Assembly: GCF_040412425.1 (NCBI RefSeq)
Contig: NC_089762.1
Span: 18,564,212-18,628,211, forward strand
Reading direction: 5' to 3'
DNA length: 64,000 nt
Source of the DNA: Macrobrachium rosenbergii
Taxonomy: Eukaryota; Arthropoda; Malacostraca; Decapoda; Palaemonidae
Made by a program: the position numbers and the translations under genes. The notes under the pieces were generated by a model, which saw only the letters and a program-made list of their open reading frames with translations, ran no database searches and was not told the origin of the DNA. Positions 1 through 15,109 of this stretch are shown piece by piece. Positions within the stretch are counted from its first letter, which is position 1. Each line of letters begins with the position of its first letter.

Positions 1-642
1 AGATTGGAAAGAAAATTTTACTCATGGTCATCGATATATCAGCATATGATCACAGGATGAAGTTAGATGCTATCAAAATAATGAAGCCTTTTGGCGTTGA
101 AAATAAGAGCTTGTATCATCTTCTATTTGTGAAATCGGATGTTTTTAAAGACAGGTAGCAGCAAACAGTGAAGCCTTAGTAACACTTTATTGCATCATTA
201 TTCGCTACTTTCGCGACCCCATCCACGAATGGATGAATTATAATTTTCTAAGAATTTCGAGTTTGAATTTATTTCCGGCTTCAGTTGTGTCCAGAGGAGA
301 TGTTCTTTCCTGCAGGGTCCGTGGAACGCCCTCCAGGCGGTGTGCGGCACCAAACACTATGTTGTAGCATTTCCCGGATTTCCCGGGATTTCGCGGCTTT
401 CCGTTTTGCAAGAGGAAACACTGCTGCCTTCGATGCATCGTCTTCTTTGCTTTTGTAATCTTGTTTTTCTTCTTCCTCATCTTGGTAAGAATGTATGATT
501 TACATTTAAAAACACCGACGATTACCGTTTGGATGAAAACGTAACTTTTCTAAACAAGGAAGACTTTATTGATTACGTCGATCTTTTTCATGATAATTCA
601 GTATTAAATTTACTGCGGAATGAAAAATGAGATGATGTTGAT
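1..642. other. AT-rich stretch, nothing recognised
   Basis: A short minus-strand frame (238-480) has no recognisable domain. Confidence 0.5.
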
Positions 643-669
643 ATTAATGGGTTCTGTTTGTTGCTCAAT
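643..669 (+). repeat. Microsatellite-flanking motif, copy 1
   Basis: ATTAATGGGTTCTGTTTGTTGCTCAATA-type sequence (with a small CT insertion), next to an AT-rich stretch. The shared core is TTAATGGGTTGTTTGTTGCT. Confidence 0.7.
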
Positions 670-730
670 ATTTATATTATATTACAAATTTATAATATAT
701 CTATGTGTGTGTGTGTTGTGTGTGTATATA

Positions 731-754
731 TTATTGGGTTGTTTGTTGCTCAGC

Positions 755-756
<2 letters not shown>
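731..756 (+). repeat. Microsatellite-flanking motif, copy 2
   Basis: TTATTGGGTTGTTTGTTGCTCAGCAT-type sequence directly before the (TA)n tract at 762-842. Confidence 0.7.

Positions 757-761
<5 letters not shown>

Positions 762-842
<81 letters not shown>
762..842. repeat. (TA)n microsatellite
   Basis: About 81 bases of uninterrupted TA. Confidence 0.97.
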
Positions 843-845
<3 letters not shown>

Positions 846-1131
846 GACGACTGGGGGCGTTTTTCTCATAACCTCACCCGTTTTGCATTTACCAACTAAT
901 TGAGAAAATAAACATTATTGCCCCTCATTTAGTAATAGAACAGAGGTCTCAATTCGCCACTTCATAATCTCTCTCATTCCCCAAAATGGTCAAGCCTCAC
1001 TCTTTCTTTCTGTTCAGAGTGACTGCTTGGGCCTAAAATTCCTGGTGCCCCTGCATCCAGCCAGACTGGGGTAGAAGCCCCAAAAGAGAAAGTTGACCCC
1101 ATTCTGAACCCACATGAGCTGACTAGCTCCA

Positions 1132-1410
1132 CGTGGAAACCAAGCGGTTGACATAAAGAGAAACATGACGGAAATTGACCCCTGCACCACCTGGATGAGA
1201 AGCCAACGTAATCTCCGGAGGTTATAAACAGACTCTGCGAGAGGAATCAGTCTCAGTTCCCTTAGAGATCGCTCAGGACCTATACAAGAGACGTCCTTGT
1301 CTGTCCCTTTGAACACGTGTCAACCCAGGGGCCTCGACTGTATATTTTTATAGTGGCATTATAATTCCTTCCTCCATCGCCAGCGCAATATTGAACGAGG
1401 ACAACGTCGC
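1132..1410 (+). repeat. 5' copy of the 280-bp direct repeat (candidate LTR)
   Basis: It contains TATAAA at 1223-1228 and an arthropod-type initiator TCAGT at 1247-1251, about 26 bases apart from TATA to the predicted start, as in a core promoter. Confidence 0.65.
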
Positions 1411-2397
1411 TCACCCAAAGGTGCGGCCTCACAACCCATGCCTGAGCTGGTCATTCTTACCTGCAAGCCTCTTATGCCCCCCCACCCAACCACTCCCTCT
1501 CTGTCTCCATCCACCGCAGACACAACAGTGAGTAAGGATTCTGCTATATCTCAATTGGCCAATAACTCAAGGAACTGCAACGGATCATGATAGAGCTGGC
1601 AAGGAAGGCCCCTGCATCAGCCGTTAAAGAAGCCGACACAGGTGGCACTCAAATACCCTCCCCAGGCTCAGTTCCACAGGTTCCCCAACTGAGACAAACC
1701 ATCACAGTGAGAGAGGTCCATGGAGGAAATACCACCAGCGTGGATAATCCAGGTAGCTGAAGAGACCTCCTGAGCTTCCCTGGCACCTGTGTCAACATGG
1801 CACAGTGCCATTCCTTTCCCTACGAAGATTTTGGCACCTCTGTCCAGAAGAGGATGCCAGGGTCCTTCCCTATTCTTTTTCCCTATAACTCTATCCTTTG
1901 TTCTTCCCCTTTAACATTTCCCTTCCTCCCTTTGATTATTACTCACATTTATTTCATGCCTTACCAAGGCACCCATTTTATGTTCATCCCTTCTGCCCAT
2001 GCAGAGTGCCATTGACAGATATGCCAACTGTATAAGTCCTGCGACTTCTCTTTTATGCTTACCACAGCATGATGCATCTAAAATACGATATGCCATCACC
2101 ATTAGTTATTATTATACGAATGCCAACTTGGCACAGTGCCATTATCGCAGATGCAGGCAACTGATCCTTCCAGAGGAGTCGTGCCCTCTGGCTACCTTTG
2201 CGGCCATCTTGGGTCAAGAAATTATCCTAGCTGTTTTCCATAGGCTAAGGAATGTAATTTTGGCATATTTAATAGTTATCTTTATTTTACAATCATTGGC
2301 TACTCTGAATCTGTCATCTATTCTCTTTGTGAATCTCTGTAATAAATCAAGACCAAGCTTATAGTGCCTGAATGGTACTGAGCCATTGCTCATGTAT

Positions 2398-2687
2398 CGT
2401 GGAAACACCCATGCGGTCAACATAAAGAGAAACATGACGAAAATTGACCTCTGCGCCACCTGGATGAAAAGCCAACGTAATCCCCGGAGGTTATAAATAG
2501 ACTCTGCAAGAGGAATCGGTCTCAGTTCCCTCAGAGATCGTTCAGTACCTACGCGAAACAGAGACAGACGTTCTTGTCTGTCCCTTTGAACACGTGTCAA
2601 CCAAGGGGCCTCGACTGTATATTTTTATAGTGGCATTATAATTCCTTCCTCCATCGCCAGCGCAATATTGAACGAGGACAACGTCGC
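2398..2687 (+). repeat. 3' copy of the 280-bp direct repeat (candidate LTR)
   Basis: It matches 1132-1410. The TATA box is kept (2492-2497), the first initiator is changed to TCGGT (2516-2520), and the overlapping TCAGT at 2522-2526 remains. Confidence 0.65.
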
Positions 2688-3427
<740 letters not shown>

Positions 3428-3560
3428 TAGATGTCTATATATATCCACTAATCAAGCAAATTAAAATTAAGAACATGATATAAAATGTAAACAGAGTATG
3501 TGACCACAAGGAAAATTAAACATTGAGTGCAAAAGCTCCCCTAACTCAAAGGCATTCTTA

Positions 3561-4984
<1,424 letters not shown>

Positions 4985-5064
<80 letters not shown>

Positions 5065-5100
5065 CATATATATAAATATTTTTTTAGCAACAAACAACCC

Positions 5101-5182
<82 letters not shown>

Positions 5183-5205
5183 ATTAATATATATATATAA
5201 TATAT

Positions 5206-5273
<68 letters not shown>

Positions 5274-5286
5274 TTTATATATATAT
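4985..5286. repeat. Cluster of (AT)n tracts and a T-run
   Basis: AT at 4985-5058, 5105-5180 and 5186-5255, then about 20 T at 5256-5275. Motif copies 3 and 4 punctuate the cluster. Confidence 0.95.
5085..5106 (-). repeat. Microsatellite-flanking motif, copy 3, inverted
   Basis: The minus strand reads TTAATGGGTTGTTTGTTGCT and lies between two (AT)n tracts (4985-5058 and 5105-5180). Confidence 0.75.
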
Positions 5287-5311
5287 TGAGCAACAAGCAG
5301 CCCATTAATAT
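5285..5311 (-). repeat. Microsatellite-flanking motif, copy 4, inverted
   Basis: The minus strand reads ATATTAATGGGCTGCTTGTT then GCTCAATATAT, directly bordering the (AT)n plus T-run at 5186-5286. Confidence 0.75.
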
Positions 5312-5565
5312 CGACTCCACTTGACTTTAGGAATAATTTATACCCAAAGGGAATTATATATGATAAACACATTTATTCTGAAAGATCAGGACGTATGGGT
5401 TTATCATAACTAAGTTGTTCCTCAGGCAAACTGAATTCGATACGAAGGAGTCATTCATTTATTAATATTTAAAAAAAAAATGTACAACAGACAAATTATT
5501 ATAATTATGTATACGTTTGTTGTGTTTGTCACACATAAGATATACACTATCTATATATATCTCTA

Positions 5566-5669
<104 letters not shown>

Positions 5670-5726
5670 CCTTGAAGTGAAGCCCCATAAGTGAAATGAA
5701 GTGAAGTTCCCTGATTCTTATGATTC

Positions 5727-5860
<134 letters not shown>

Positions 5861-6831
5861 TTATATATGTATATATACAATTTCTTTGTAAAAACTCTGA
5901 CTGCCTAAATCAATTCAAATCTGACTGTGACCGTTCTTGAAAAATGGTTTCAGGAATTGATCTTAGCAGCACACGGGAAATTAAGAAAAAACGGAAGGAT
6001 CGGCCTAAAAGTAAGGTTGTAAGAATATGCAGTAGCTTATAGTCTTCTCTTTGCATTCGATTTATTGCCTGCTGTGAGTGAGTGCTTCCGAATTCTAAAT
6101 TGACCGAAACATAGACAGAGTTACGTGAGCTTTGTACCATTTTATCTTTTTCTTTGAGTACTATATTGTGTTCTGAATTGGATGACGCTTGTAAGTCAGG
6201 AGATGAAACATGAATACATTCGTTCAACGAATGCGATAGTCATGGGATATAATTTCACATTTTAAATCTCACTTCTTCCCTGATATTTGATTCGGAATAA
6301 AATTTATGACATTCTTAGTTGCTGTTACTTGAAAATTTTGCCATTTTTTTTCTACACTTCAAAAAATGTACACTACAAAATTTAATTTCTTAAATTACCC
6401 TTTTTTATTGTCTATTGTAGTGTAAGAGATGTTATGTCAGTATCTCTGTCGAGTAATGACTGGAACAAACCGAAGTTACTTCCTCGGCAAGATGAGGATG
6501 TTGTGCAACAAGGAATATCCGCCTGCTCTCTGAAGAGGACGAGCAGGACGAAGGTCACAGGATGTTTTGCGTTGTCTGTCGTCGTGTATTTTACGAAACA
6601 AGGGCAAAGACAGTAATGTCGCAGAAGAATCTAGGAAAGACATCGCAAATAGTGACTTTTTTTTTTTTTTTATTCTTCCGCGCCATGTCAGCCGAGGCAT
6701 AAATATCCTCAGGGGGACAGCTGGAAGGAGGAGTCTGCGTCATTCCAGGACGACCGTCAAGGAGTGATGAAATGACCCGATTTTGATTGGTACACCCATC
6801 TTCTTAGAAGCATCCGCCTTTAACATACACA

Positions 6832-6834
<3 letters not shown>

Positions 6835-6877
<43 letters not shown>
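6835..6877. repeat. (TC)n microsatellite
   Basis: About 43 bases of TC. Confidence 0.95.
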
Positions 6878-6882
<5 letters not shown>

Positions 6883-7638
6883 GATTACAGTGTTTTGACA
6901 AAAATTAAAAAAATAAAAAGATAAAGAAACTGTTCTATAGTTTTGGTTTCCCAAGTAATTCAATGGTTTGTTGACATCACAAAGCAAAACTCATCGAGAA
7001 TAGAATGATTCCATATGTGAATAAAGGGAAGGCCTCAAGGAGCAAATGGTACTGCCCTTTTGTGAACTCTTCATCTTAGCTTCACTTCCTTTTTCATCAC
7101 TACAACTCCTTATCGTTGTCCTTCCTCTCATTCATATGACAGACTGATTATTAGTCTGTTATGTTAAATGACCAATAATAGGATAAATACTTGGCGTTTT
7201 TGTCTGTGCAGAACCACTTAGTGACAGAGTATTTGATGACATGATGCAAGTTAATTATTTCACAATAAAAAAAAAAAAGTAAAGCAGATTTGTACAGTTA
7301 AAAACAATAAAAATTGAGAACCAGGCGTATGTTGAGGAAAACCTACTCCATAAACATTAAAAGGTTTGATAATGCACAAACTGCAATGTGAAACATATTA
7401 GGGAAAAGTTATTTGCTGATAATGTGTATTTATAAACGGTCAAGTAAGGGTTCAAAAAACAATAACTCCTTCACCCAGAGGCTGACAGGAACAAAGAACT
7501 CAAATAATGACATTGATAACTATTAAAGTACAAGGGGAAATAAAAATACAAATTTCAGTAATTAGCAAGTTTGCTGACTTATGTACAAATCGATAATAAA
7601 ACCAACAATTTAGTTTGCAAGTAGGATGGTTCACATAA

Positions 7639-7640
<2 letters not shown>

Positions 7641-7723
<83 letters not shown>
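7641..7723. repeat. (TA)n microsatellite
   Basis: About 83 bases of TA. Confidence 0.97.
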
Positions 7724-7726
<3 letters not shown>

Positions 7727-8002
7727 CTGAGCATAATGTTGTACCAAAGATATGAGGCATAATTTCATATTAACATACAACAAAATCATTAAAATTCGAA
7801 GACATATGCATACATGACTTTTTATCTTCACAAATATTAAGCACAAATATCTTTTAATACTGAATTCACTATACTTTTGGAGTAAACTTATACCCATGGG
7901 ATATTGCTTCTGCTTTACATTGACTATTAATTATTGCATCTAAACCACAGGTCAGGTTCGAATCCCAAGGTATAGTGAATTCAACATTGAACGCTATTGG
8001 TG

Positions 8003-8008
<6 letters not shown>

Positions 8009-8101
<93 letters not shown>

Positions 8102-8169
8102 TATATATTATATTATATATGTGTTTGTACTTGTGTGTGTATATATATATAAAATATATATATACATAA

Positions 8170-8219
<50 letters not shown>
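8009..8219. repeat. Two (TA)n tracts with AT/GT-rich spacer
   Basis: TA at 8009-8093 and 8170-8219, separated by imperfect TA/TG sequence. Confidence 0.95.
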
Positions 8220-8223
<4 letters not shown>

Positions 8224-8489
8224 TTATGTATATATATTCATGCATAAACATCCGTTTCTCTCTTATTCACTTTAACGCCTTACCATCACTCATGGGCCAC
8301 CATTGGGCAAAAGTCAGGTGCTGGCTTATGTAAGATTAAATTAGTCTAAATCAACCTACCATATTTTCAACTATTATTCTTTTCCCTCGGACGGTTGCTA
8401 GCCATTTAGATCTCAGCTATTCTTTTGGAGTGAGGTTGCTACCTCATACCCTTTTCACTGCCAAGCCAACAAAGGCACAATGTTTCTCA

Positions 8490-8705
8490 GTCAGGAAACG
8501 TCCCCAAGGTTTTCCCCCTTCCGAGGAAGTGACTTCTGGTTTCTCGGTGTGTGTTACGGGTTTTGAACCGTGCCATACCTACTGTAGCCTTCTAACTACC
8601 AGGTACATAGGTCAACAGAGAATCATTGATTAACGGAGCTTGCTTAGGAGCCGAACTTGGATCCCCTCGCTTAGTAAATGAAAATGCAACCGACCACATC
8701 ACGTG
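8490..8705 (-). mobile_element. Possible tRNA-derived SINE, minus strand
   Basis: On the minus strand a GTGGTCGGTTGC segment (about 8697-8686) and AAGTTCGGCTCC (about 8661-8650) are spaced roughly like A and B boxes, followed by an unrelated body. No TSD was found and the match to the box consensus is partial. Confidence 0.3.
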
Positions 8706-8964
8706 TATGAGTGATCTTGCAAATATTATCTGTATTGTGCATATGCATTTATAGATAACATTTATTTGCTCACAATATTCACTTTTCCTTTCTATAGCCT
8801 GTCATTTTTGTTTCATTCCATGGCCATTCAAAACGAAGTATCTCTATAACAGACTCAACCCACTCATTATATTATTCTTACAATCTGATGTACAATCGGA
8901 CTGGTTTATGCTATCTAATAAGCCCACCTTTGCACATCGTCATTAAAAGTAATAAATAACAACG

Positions 8965-8966
<2 letters not shown>

Positions 8967-9024
<58 letters not shown>
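8967..9024. repeat. (TA)n microsatellite
   Basis: About 58 bases of TA. Confidence 0.95.
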
Positions 9025-9037
<13 letters not shown>

Positions 9038-10854
9038 AACATAAGTCTAAATGTAACCTGTCTTCAGGTTTTAAATATTTAATCAAGGCATATGACTTCG
9101 TTTTATTATCCAGATTTGTAACAAACAAAATGAATTGGAAGAATACACGGAATGCTGTCATTAGTTGCTGACAACTGACACAAATTTACCGATATTATTG
9201 ACTCACAGCATTATGCTTCTGTTTTGTCATGAAGTGTGTCATCATTATATTTATTTTTCGGAGTATAATTTTTATATCCCATTCTCACAAAGCTCTACAG
9301 ATACAAAATCATAATAAATAATTTGTACTTAAGCGATAGACAAGTAAAAAATTATCCTTATGTTATGGACACATAATTATAGTCGATAATCATTTAATTA
9401 GTGGTCTAAAAACTGGACAGCTCAGAGATACGTTGTCTGTACCTTGACAACAATTTAAAATTAGGGCAGACCTGAGTAACGCGTACTACATAAGGAAAAG
9501 CACGTGAGAAGCAGGTAAATTATATTCAAGTTTTTCTACGTCAGGAAAGAAACCCATTTCTTAATGAAATCATAGAATTAGAAACTGCTTTCTATTCGTT
9601 CTGCAAGAGAGAGTTTTGACGCGCAAGCATATCAACAGAAATTGCCTCTACTCATAGATTTTTATCAGTTCACAGAAGCGCTTGTAGATGATTGCCTTCT
9701 CCTATAAACCCTCAACTTAAGAAGTCATATGTCTGCTGGTTTTAGTCATCGTGAAGCGCCTCCAGCCTTCAGTGCTGGTTTTTGGTCAGGCATGGCAATC
9801 AATATCATGGCTCAGCCAAATGTAGATGCGAACTCTGCACGGATTCTCCGTCGTCATTTGAGCGTCAGAATAAATTCTCAAGAGCTACTGAGTCACGAGC
9901 AGATTCTACTGATGATATTTTTTTCTCGCTGCTTGAAACTTAGCTGGAGGCTTCCGAGAGGTCATGACTTGGTTATCTTACATGCTACTAAGAGACGTAT
10001 TTGGTGAAGGACCATCATTTTCTCCCACAGAAGCCCCGGACGTTTTTGCATTTTTTTTTTTTTTATCAACTTCCCCGGTCTTTGACCAGAATCTCAACGA
10101 TTTTGCCTTCATCCCGTTTTTCAGTTAATACAGCTTAAACAATGGCCCAAAACGTGTTTCACAAAAACTTGTTGCCTTAGATGTGAAGAAATATTTACCG
10201 GCTTTTCTTATCAAATGTCCTTTGTTTCTTTTCAAATCCATGATAACGTAGCATTCGAAAACCTTTTGCTTGGAATTGCAGTGTTTCTCTTGTTCACCAA
10301 ATCTGAAAGTAACATGTAATCTTCTGTTGATAACTTTTGGCTAACTAGCAGTAGCATAAACTCAGTTTATTGCTCTATCATGACTGGTGTACATTGATCA
10401 GACACTTTCCAACAACCAACCACGCATATAAATTCAGTCTCTTGTTTCAGCGACATATTAATAGTGGCAAGTAATTCCCTCAGTCTACTGAATTTTCACT
10501 GCTGTTTTTTTTATATTTTCATCTTAGTTAGAGCTCATTCTGTGATGTATAAAATTGCTTACACGGATTGAGGCACAAGATGATCACGGTCAAGAATTTC
10601 CCAAGTTGACTAGTCTAGAGAAATGAAATTTCACTTTATATATTAAAACTCAGAACTTCCAAATTATTAGTGATATAAGCATCAAATATGAACGCTGGCT
10701 CTGATAATCAACTGAAAAATTTTTCTTTGAAACCAGTATTTTAATGTTTTCAATTCTCTTGTTTATAGCTATTAAAATCAAATTTCCTTTTTCTTGATAA
10801 AGGAGTGGTTTACTTTCAGTTGATTGCTTATTTGTTTCTCTTTATAGTTTCAGT
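9025..10854. other. Intergenic sequence, nothing recognised
   Basis: A 92-residue frame at 9729-10007 (+) shows no known motif. Confidence 0.45.
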
Positions 10855-10967
<113 letters not shown>

Positions 10968-11222
10968 TATGGGTGTGTGAGCTATAATTACAAAAATGTA
11001 ATATATGTGTGTATATATATACATATATATATATACACATATATATACACATACAAACATACACACGCGCATGTACGCGCACAATGTTCGGAATTTTTAA
11101 TCCACTAATTAATGAAGGTTTATTACAACCAGAACATACCAGCTCAGCCCTGTGAACCTCGTGTAAGCATTTTTCATCATTCCCATTTTTCTTTGACCTA
11201 TTTCAAAGTACTTGTATTTAAA

Positions 11223-11280
<58 letters not shown>
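11223..11280. repeat. (CT)n microsatellite
   Basis: 58 bases of CT. Confidence 0.97.
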
Positions 11281-11282
<2 letters not shown>

Positions 11283-12247
11283 AACTTTTCTGAGTATCTT
11301 CATTTCGTGGAGGCAGCCCCTGAAAAGCCGCTCACTCGATCGCATCGGCTGAAATGCGACTGCAGTTACCCTGGGCAAGACTTTTCTATCGATCAGATTC
11401 TGTCTCTATCATCGAGCGCGGAGGAGCCCCACATGCATTTGTTATTCAGAAGATGGCATTGGCGTTATCGGCCTCCATCTGTAATGTCATGTTAAAGCCT
11501 ACTGGATAATGGAACGAAAGGCAAATTACATGATATCAGAAAATATTGCAGTTGGTCTGATTAGGTCGTGTTCGCCAGAGGCAGACGGTAGCGATGTGTG
11601 TGCGTCCACGACCCATCCCTCCTGTCCCCGGGCGGACTGGCGGACACTCCCCATCTGCACGGCCGCTCACGCCCTCCACATATCTCCCCTCTGCATGCCC
11701 ATCTAAGCCGTTAGTCCGCCCCCTATCCACCCACCCAACCACTCAGCAATCCCACTCTTCCATCATCCCATCCACCTTTCATTTCCTCCATTCGGAAAGG
11801 TTTTATGACATCCTCCTCCACTTCCACAATGAACAATTTTTTTTCTATACTTTTTACTTTTCACTCGTTCTCCTAATGTTTTTCATCGAGGCAGCGTTTA
11901 TGGTAAAGATTCACCGGACTTGGCTGTGATAAGGATATGACGAGATCGGAAGAACAGGTTGTTTGCAATTTCGTCCTTTATTTCAGGCCTAAATCACAGA
12001 CCTCATAACAAAAATGGCGGCATCCTAAGTCTTTTTCTCCTTGCAAGAATGCTTGACGAACGTCTCATGTCTTAGAAAGCCCCATCAACGATAGCTGCTG
12101 CTTTAAAATCTATCACCTCCCAATCAAGAACCACTGCAATTGATCTGGTAACCATACTATCAGTCATATTGCACCTTTGCGCTTCTAGCATTCTTCTCTT
12201 CAGGATTTCACACGAAAGCCTTATAGCAAAGGAGGAGTAACAGGATT

Positions 12248-12250
<3 letters not shown>

Positions 12251-12306
<56 letters not shown>
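12251..12306. repeat. (GA)n microsatellite
   Basis: 56 bases of GA. Confidence 0.97.
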
Positions 12307-12309
<3 letters not shown>

Positions 12310-12621
12310 CCATCTTGAGTCCCTCTGCCTCTGTCATTGGTCCTTACACAGGAATCTTCTTGGGGCCAGTTCACACAGGTCCAGGCGCTGCCGGGGGTAC
12401 TGGTCAGCGAAGAGTCCCGTGGGAAATGAAATGTGGTTATGGTCTCTCCCATGGTCACCATTGAGGATAAATGACCGTTCCTATTTCGTCTTTGACTCAA
12501 TGATACGTAATCGATGAAATCATGTAATGACGTTCCTATGGTGCTCCTCGGGATTACAGACTATCACCGCTGCTGTTCCAGTGGCCATTAAAACAAGATG
12601 AAGAATGAGAAGATGGAGAGT

Positions 12622-12653
12622 GGGTTGGCGGGGGGGTGGTCGGAAGGGTGGGG
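12622..12653 (+). other. G-rich stretch with quadruplex potential
   Basis: G-runs of 3, 7, 3 and 4 are separated by loops of 5, 9 and 1 bases. The 9-base loop makes folding uncertain. Confidence 0.35.
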
Positions 12654-14634
12654 AGAAGAAGAGGGGAGGAGGAGGTTAAAGTACCACCTCCAGCCCATCT
12701 TGATGTGAAATGACAAACATTTTTGCCTTCTTTATATTTTCCTCCTCTCGACCATAATTATGTTTGAGCTTCCAGTTCATTAAAGATTGTTCGCAAATTG
12801 TTCGCAAATAATACCCTATTTAAAAATATGTTGCAAAGAAATGGCTGTTTTTCATGTTTTAAAAATAGGATTTCTGTTAAATTTAAATATTTTTGGAATG
12901 AAAATTCATTAAAGGTCTTTATTTAGATAACGATAATGAATTAACATGATGTTAAAAGGCCGTATATTTTTATGTATTCTCGTTAACAGTGTAGTCCGTT
13001 ATTGTTTCAGTCCACACCAATAGCTACCTTTATTCCTGTACGGTTCAGTTTCTAATCGATGAGAAATTCCAATTGTAAAAGCTTAGTATCATGTAAACAT
13101 TTACTCACCCTCATAATATAACGTAAAACTCGCTTACGCGAGATCAAACGTAGAGTGTACAAGAACTTGGTGTCATTTTTGTCAGTTTACAGTGGTCCCA
13201 TTTTTAGGATGCATAAGCAACCATACTTGGTATGCGTTTGATTCAGGAGGGCATAAAAGCTTTAGGATCTCTTACGGTGGCAGAATGATTGTCAAGGATA
13301 TCTGTAGGAAATCTCTCTCCTGTCATTCATTCCCTTAACAATATGTATTCGCGCTTTTGGCTCTAATATTTTCTCCTCTACTATTTTGTTTGTTGAAGAC
13401 GAAAAGAGATTGTGTTGCTATGGTGAGTTTTGGTCGAATATGCATGAATTTAATGTATTTCTCTGATTTAAAACAAAAGGATTGTGTCGTTTATTTTCTT
13501 GAGAATAGAATATGGAAGACTGATAGTACTGTAAATCGTGTTACCTTCATTTTGTATTTTTTCATGATGAATGATTGTTAGTTTCTCTTTTGTATTTTTA
13601 TTATTATTATTATTTTTTGTCGATTGCCTCCCCCCTTTCTTCCCTTGCTCAGTTTCTTCTCAGAGGATATACTGGACTAAAACTAAAAACTGAACGAAGC
13701 GAATTTTCTTTTATCCCATCCAGTCTGATTGCCCTGTTTTTTGTTCTTTTTTCATCCTGCTTTTTGCTTTTATCCTCTGGTGATGAATCTTCTCTTGGAC
13801 AGGTAGCCTCAACCGATAACTCATTTTTTTGTATTCACAAAGATTTTCAGTTCGTACAAACTTACCTGTATCACAGAAGAATTTCACTGCCTTTTCAACT
13901 AGCGCAGTGTCCATTGAATATTATGCATTAACAGATAGATAATATTAATTATTAAGGCTTCTGGGGAATTTTCTTACGATTATGCTTGAATCTGATTTCA
14001 TTAACACATCGGAAAGTTTTGGATTAGTCCACTTTATCATTAGATTGTACAAACGAGCCTGTGAAAGACGGTACCCTGTTTTTTCAATTTTTATATATTT
14101 TCTCTTCGAATGAGGGCATGTCGGGCAACAATCTGTTTCTTTTTGAAAGTTATTCCCGTTGAATATATTTACTTCTATCAGTGAAGATGCATCTCTTTTA
14201 TTTCAAAATTTTCGGTCATTGAATGATGACTTGAAAAATGAAAGTGAAGTTTCTGTATTGAGCGGACAGTTCTACAGGGAATTATGTAAATACCACATTT
14301 CATTTAGAAACAAATAAATAAGTAAGCCTTGCAACATCTATCAGTAAGCTGTAGGAATGAAGAGTAATAAAGGATTTATTCAGTGATGATTAACGACTTC
14401 ACAGTATATGACGTGAATAAAAAGAGTATGAAAATGACGCATTAAGCTGCTACACAAAATACCACTTATCTTTGCTTCTTCACGTAGTAAGTTCAGAAGC
14501 CATAAGGACTGAGATGAAAACGATTTTATAAACTTCAGTATCATACTTGACGAGCAGTACATTAGTAATATAGTATGTTAGGTTGTGTATGTAAGACCCT
14601 ATATGTTTATAACAGTGATAAAATCAGTGCAACC

Positions 14635-14816
14635 TGTTCCAGGTCATTTGTCCTTCCTCTACTAAAACATTGTTCACCGGTGTGCATGTCTGCTTCAGCC
14701 AGAGATTTATCTCTTTTAGATAGAGTGGATTGTGGTGGGAGGTTTCTGTTTCTTAACATAAACAGTTATGACCTGAACCATCGACGGGTGGTCTCTTGTT
14801 TGCCAGTTTTCCGTAA

Positions 14817-14817
<1 letters not shown>
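14635..14817 (+). pseudogene. LINE RT C-terminal fragment, cut by a (TTA)n tract
   Basis: The 61-residue translation CSRSFVLPLLKHCSPV...SLLDRV..GGRFL...YDLNHRRVVSCL resembles the post-RT region of a LINE family abundant in decapods (pattern CFRGFVLPVLEYCSAVW, LLDR...ARFL, HRRSVAVL). It runs into the (TTA)n microsatellite at 14819, which continues the frame as Leu and Ile repeats. The same family is represented at 20.7-21.7 kb. Confidence 0.6.
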
Positions 14818-14818
<1 letters not shown>

Positions 14819-14856
<38 letters not shown>

Positions 14857-14859
14857 GCC

Positions 14860-14890
<31 letters not shown>

Positions 14891-14891
14891 G
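14819..14891. repeat. (TTA)n trinucleotide repeat
   Basis: Two TTA/ATT runs split by a copy of AGCCTTT, with a second AGCCTTT after the second run. It directly abuts the LINE fragment at 14635-14817. Confidence 0.95.
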
Positions 14892-15038
14892 CCTTTTCAG
14901 GAAATCATCAAACTGTTAGGTTACAGAAAGCATACATACATACATACATACATACCTACATACACATATATGTACGTGCGTGTATTACAAAATTAAAAAC
15001 TAAGTCTGTTTTTCATGCGAACAGTATCATCACAAAGA

Positions 15039-15041
<3 letters not shown>

Positions 15042-15107
<66 letters not shown>
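15042..15107. repeat. (CT)n microsatellite
   Basis: About 66 bases of CT. Confidence 0.97.

Positions 15108-15109
<2 letters not shown>

Larger units (their letters stand above)
1132..2687 (+). mobile_element. Short LTR-type element: two 280-bp direct repeats around about 1 kb
   Basis: Sequence 1132-1410 recurs at 2398-2687 in the same orientation with roughly 90% identity by eye; the main difference is about 10 extra bases near 2555 in the second copy. The 987-bp interior has a gag-like, stop-broken frame near 1580-1760 and no recognisable pol domain, so this would be an internally deleted or non-autonomous LTR retrotransposon, TRIM-like in size. The exact termini, primer-binding site and TSD are not clear. 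A segmental tandem duplication is the alternative. Confidence 0.6.
11281..14634. other. Intergenic sequence with a GC-richer block
   Basis: 11300-11800 is GC-richer, with overlapping frames on both strands and no recognisable domain. 12660-14630 is AT-rich with nothing recognised. Confidence 0.4.

Noticed and set aside
620..903. Open frames rich in Tyr-Ile or Val-Cys repeats
   Set aside because: They are translations of (AT)n and (GT)n tracts. The same applies to all similar frames at microsatellites, and to Ser-Leu or Arg-Glu frames at CT/GA tracts.
8490..8705. Functional tRNA gene
   Set aside because: Box matches are partial and no cloverleaf with an anticodon arm could be drawn. At most it is a SINE head.
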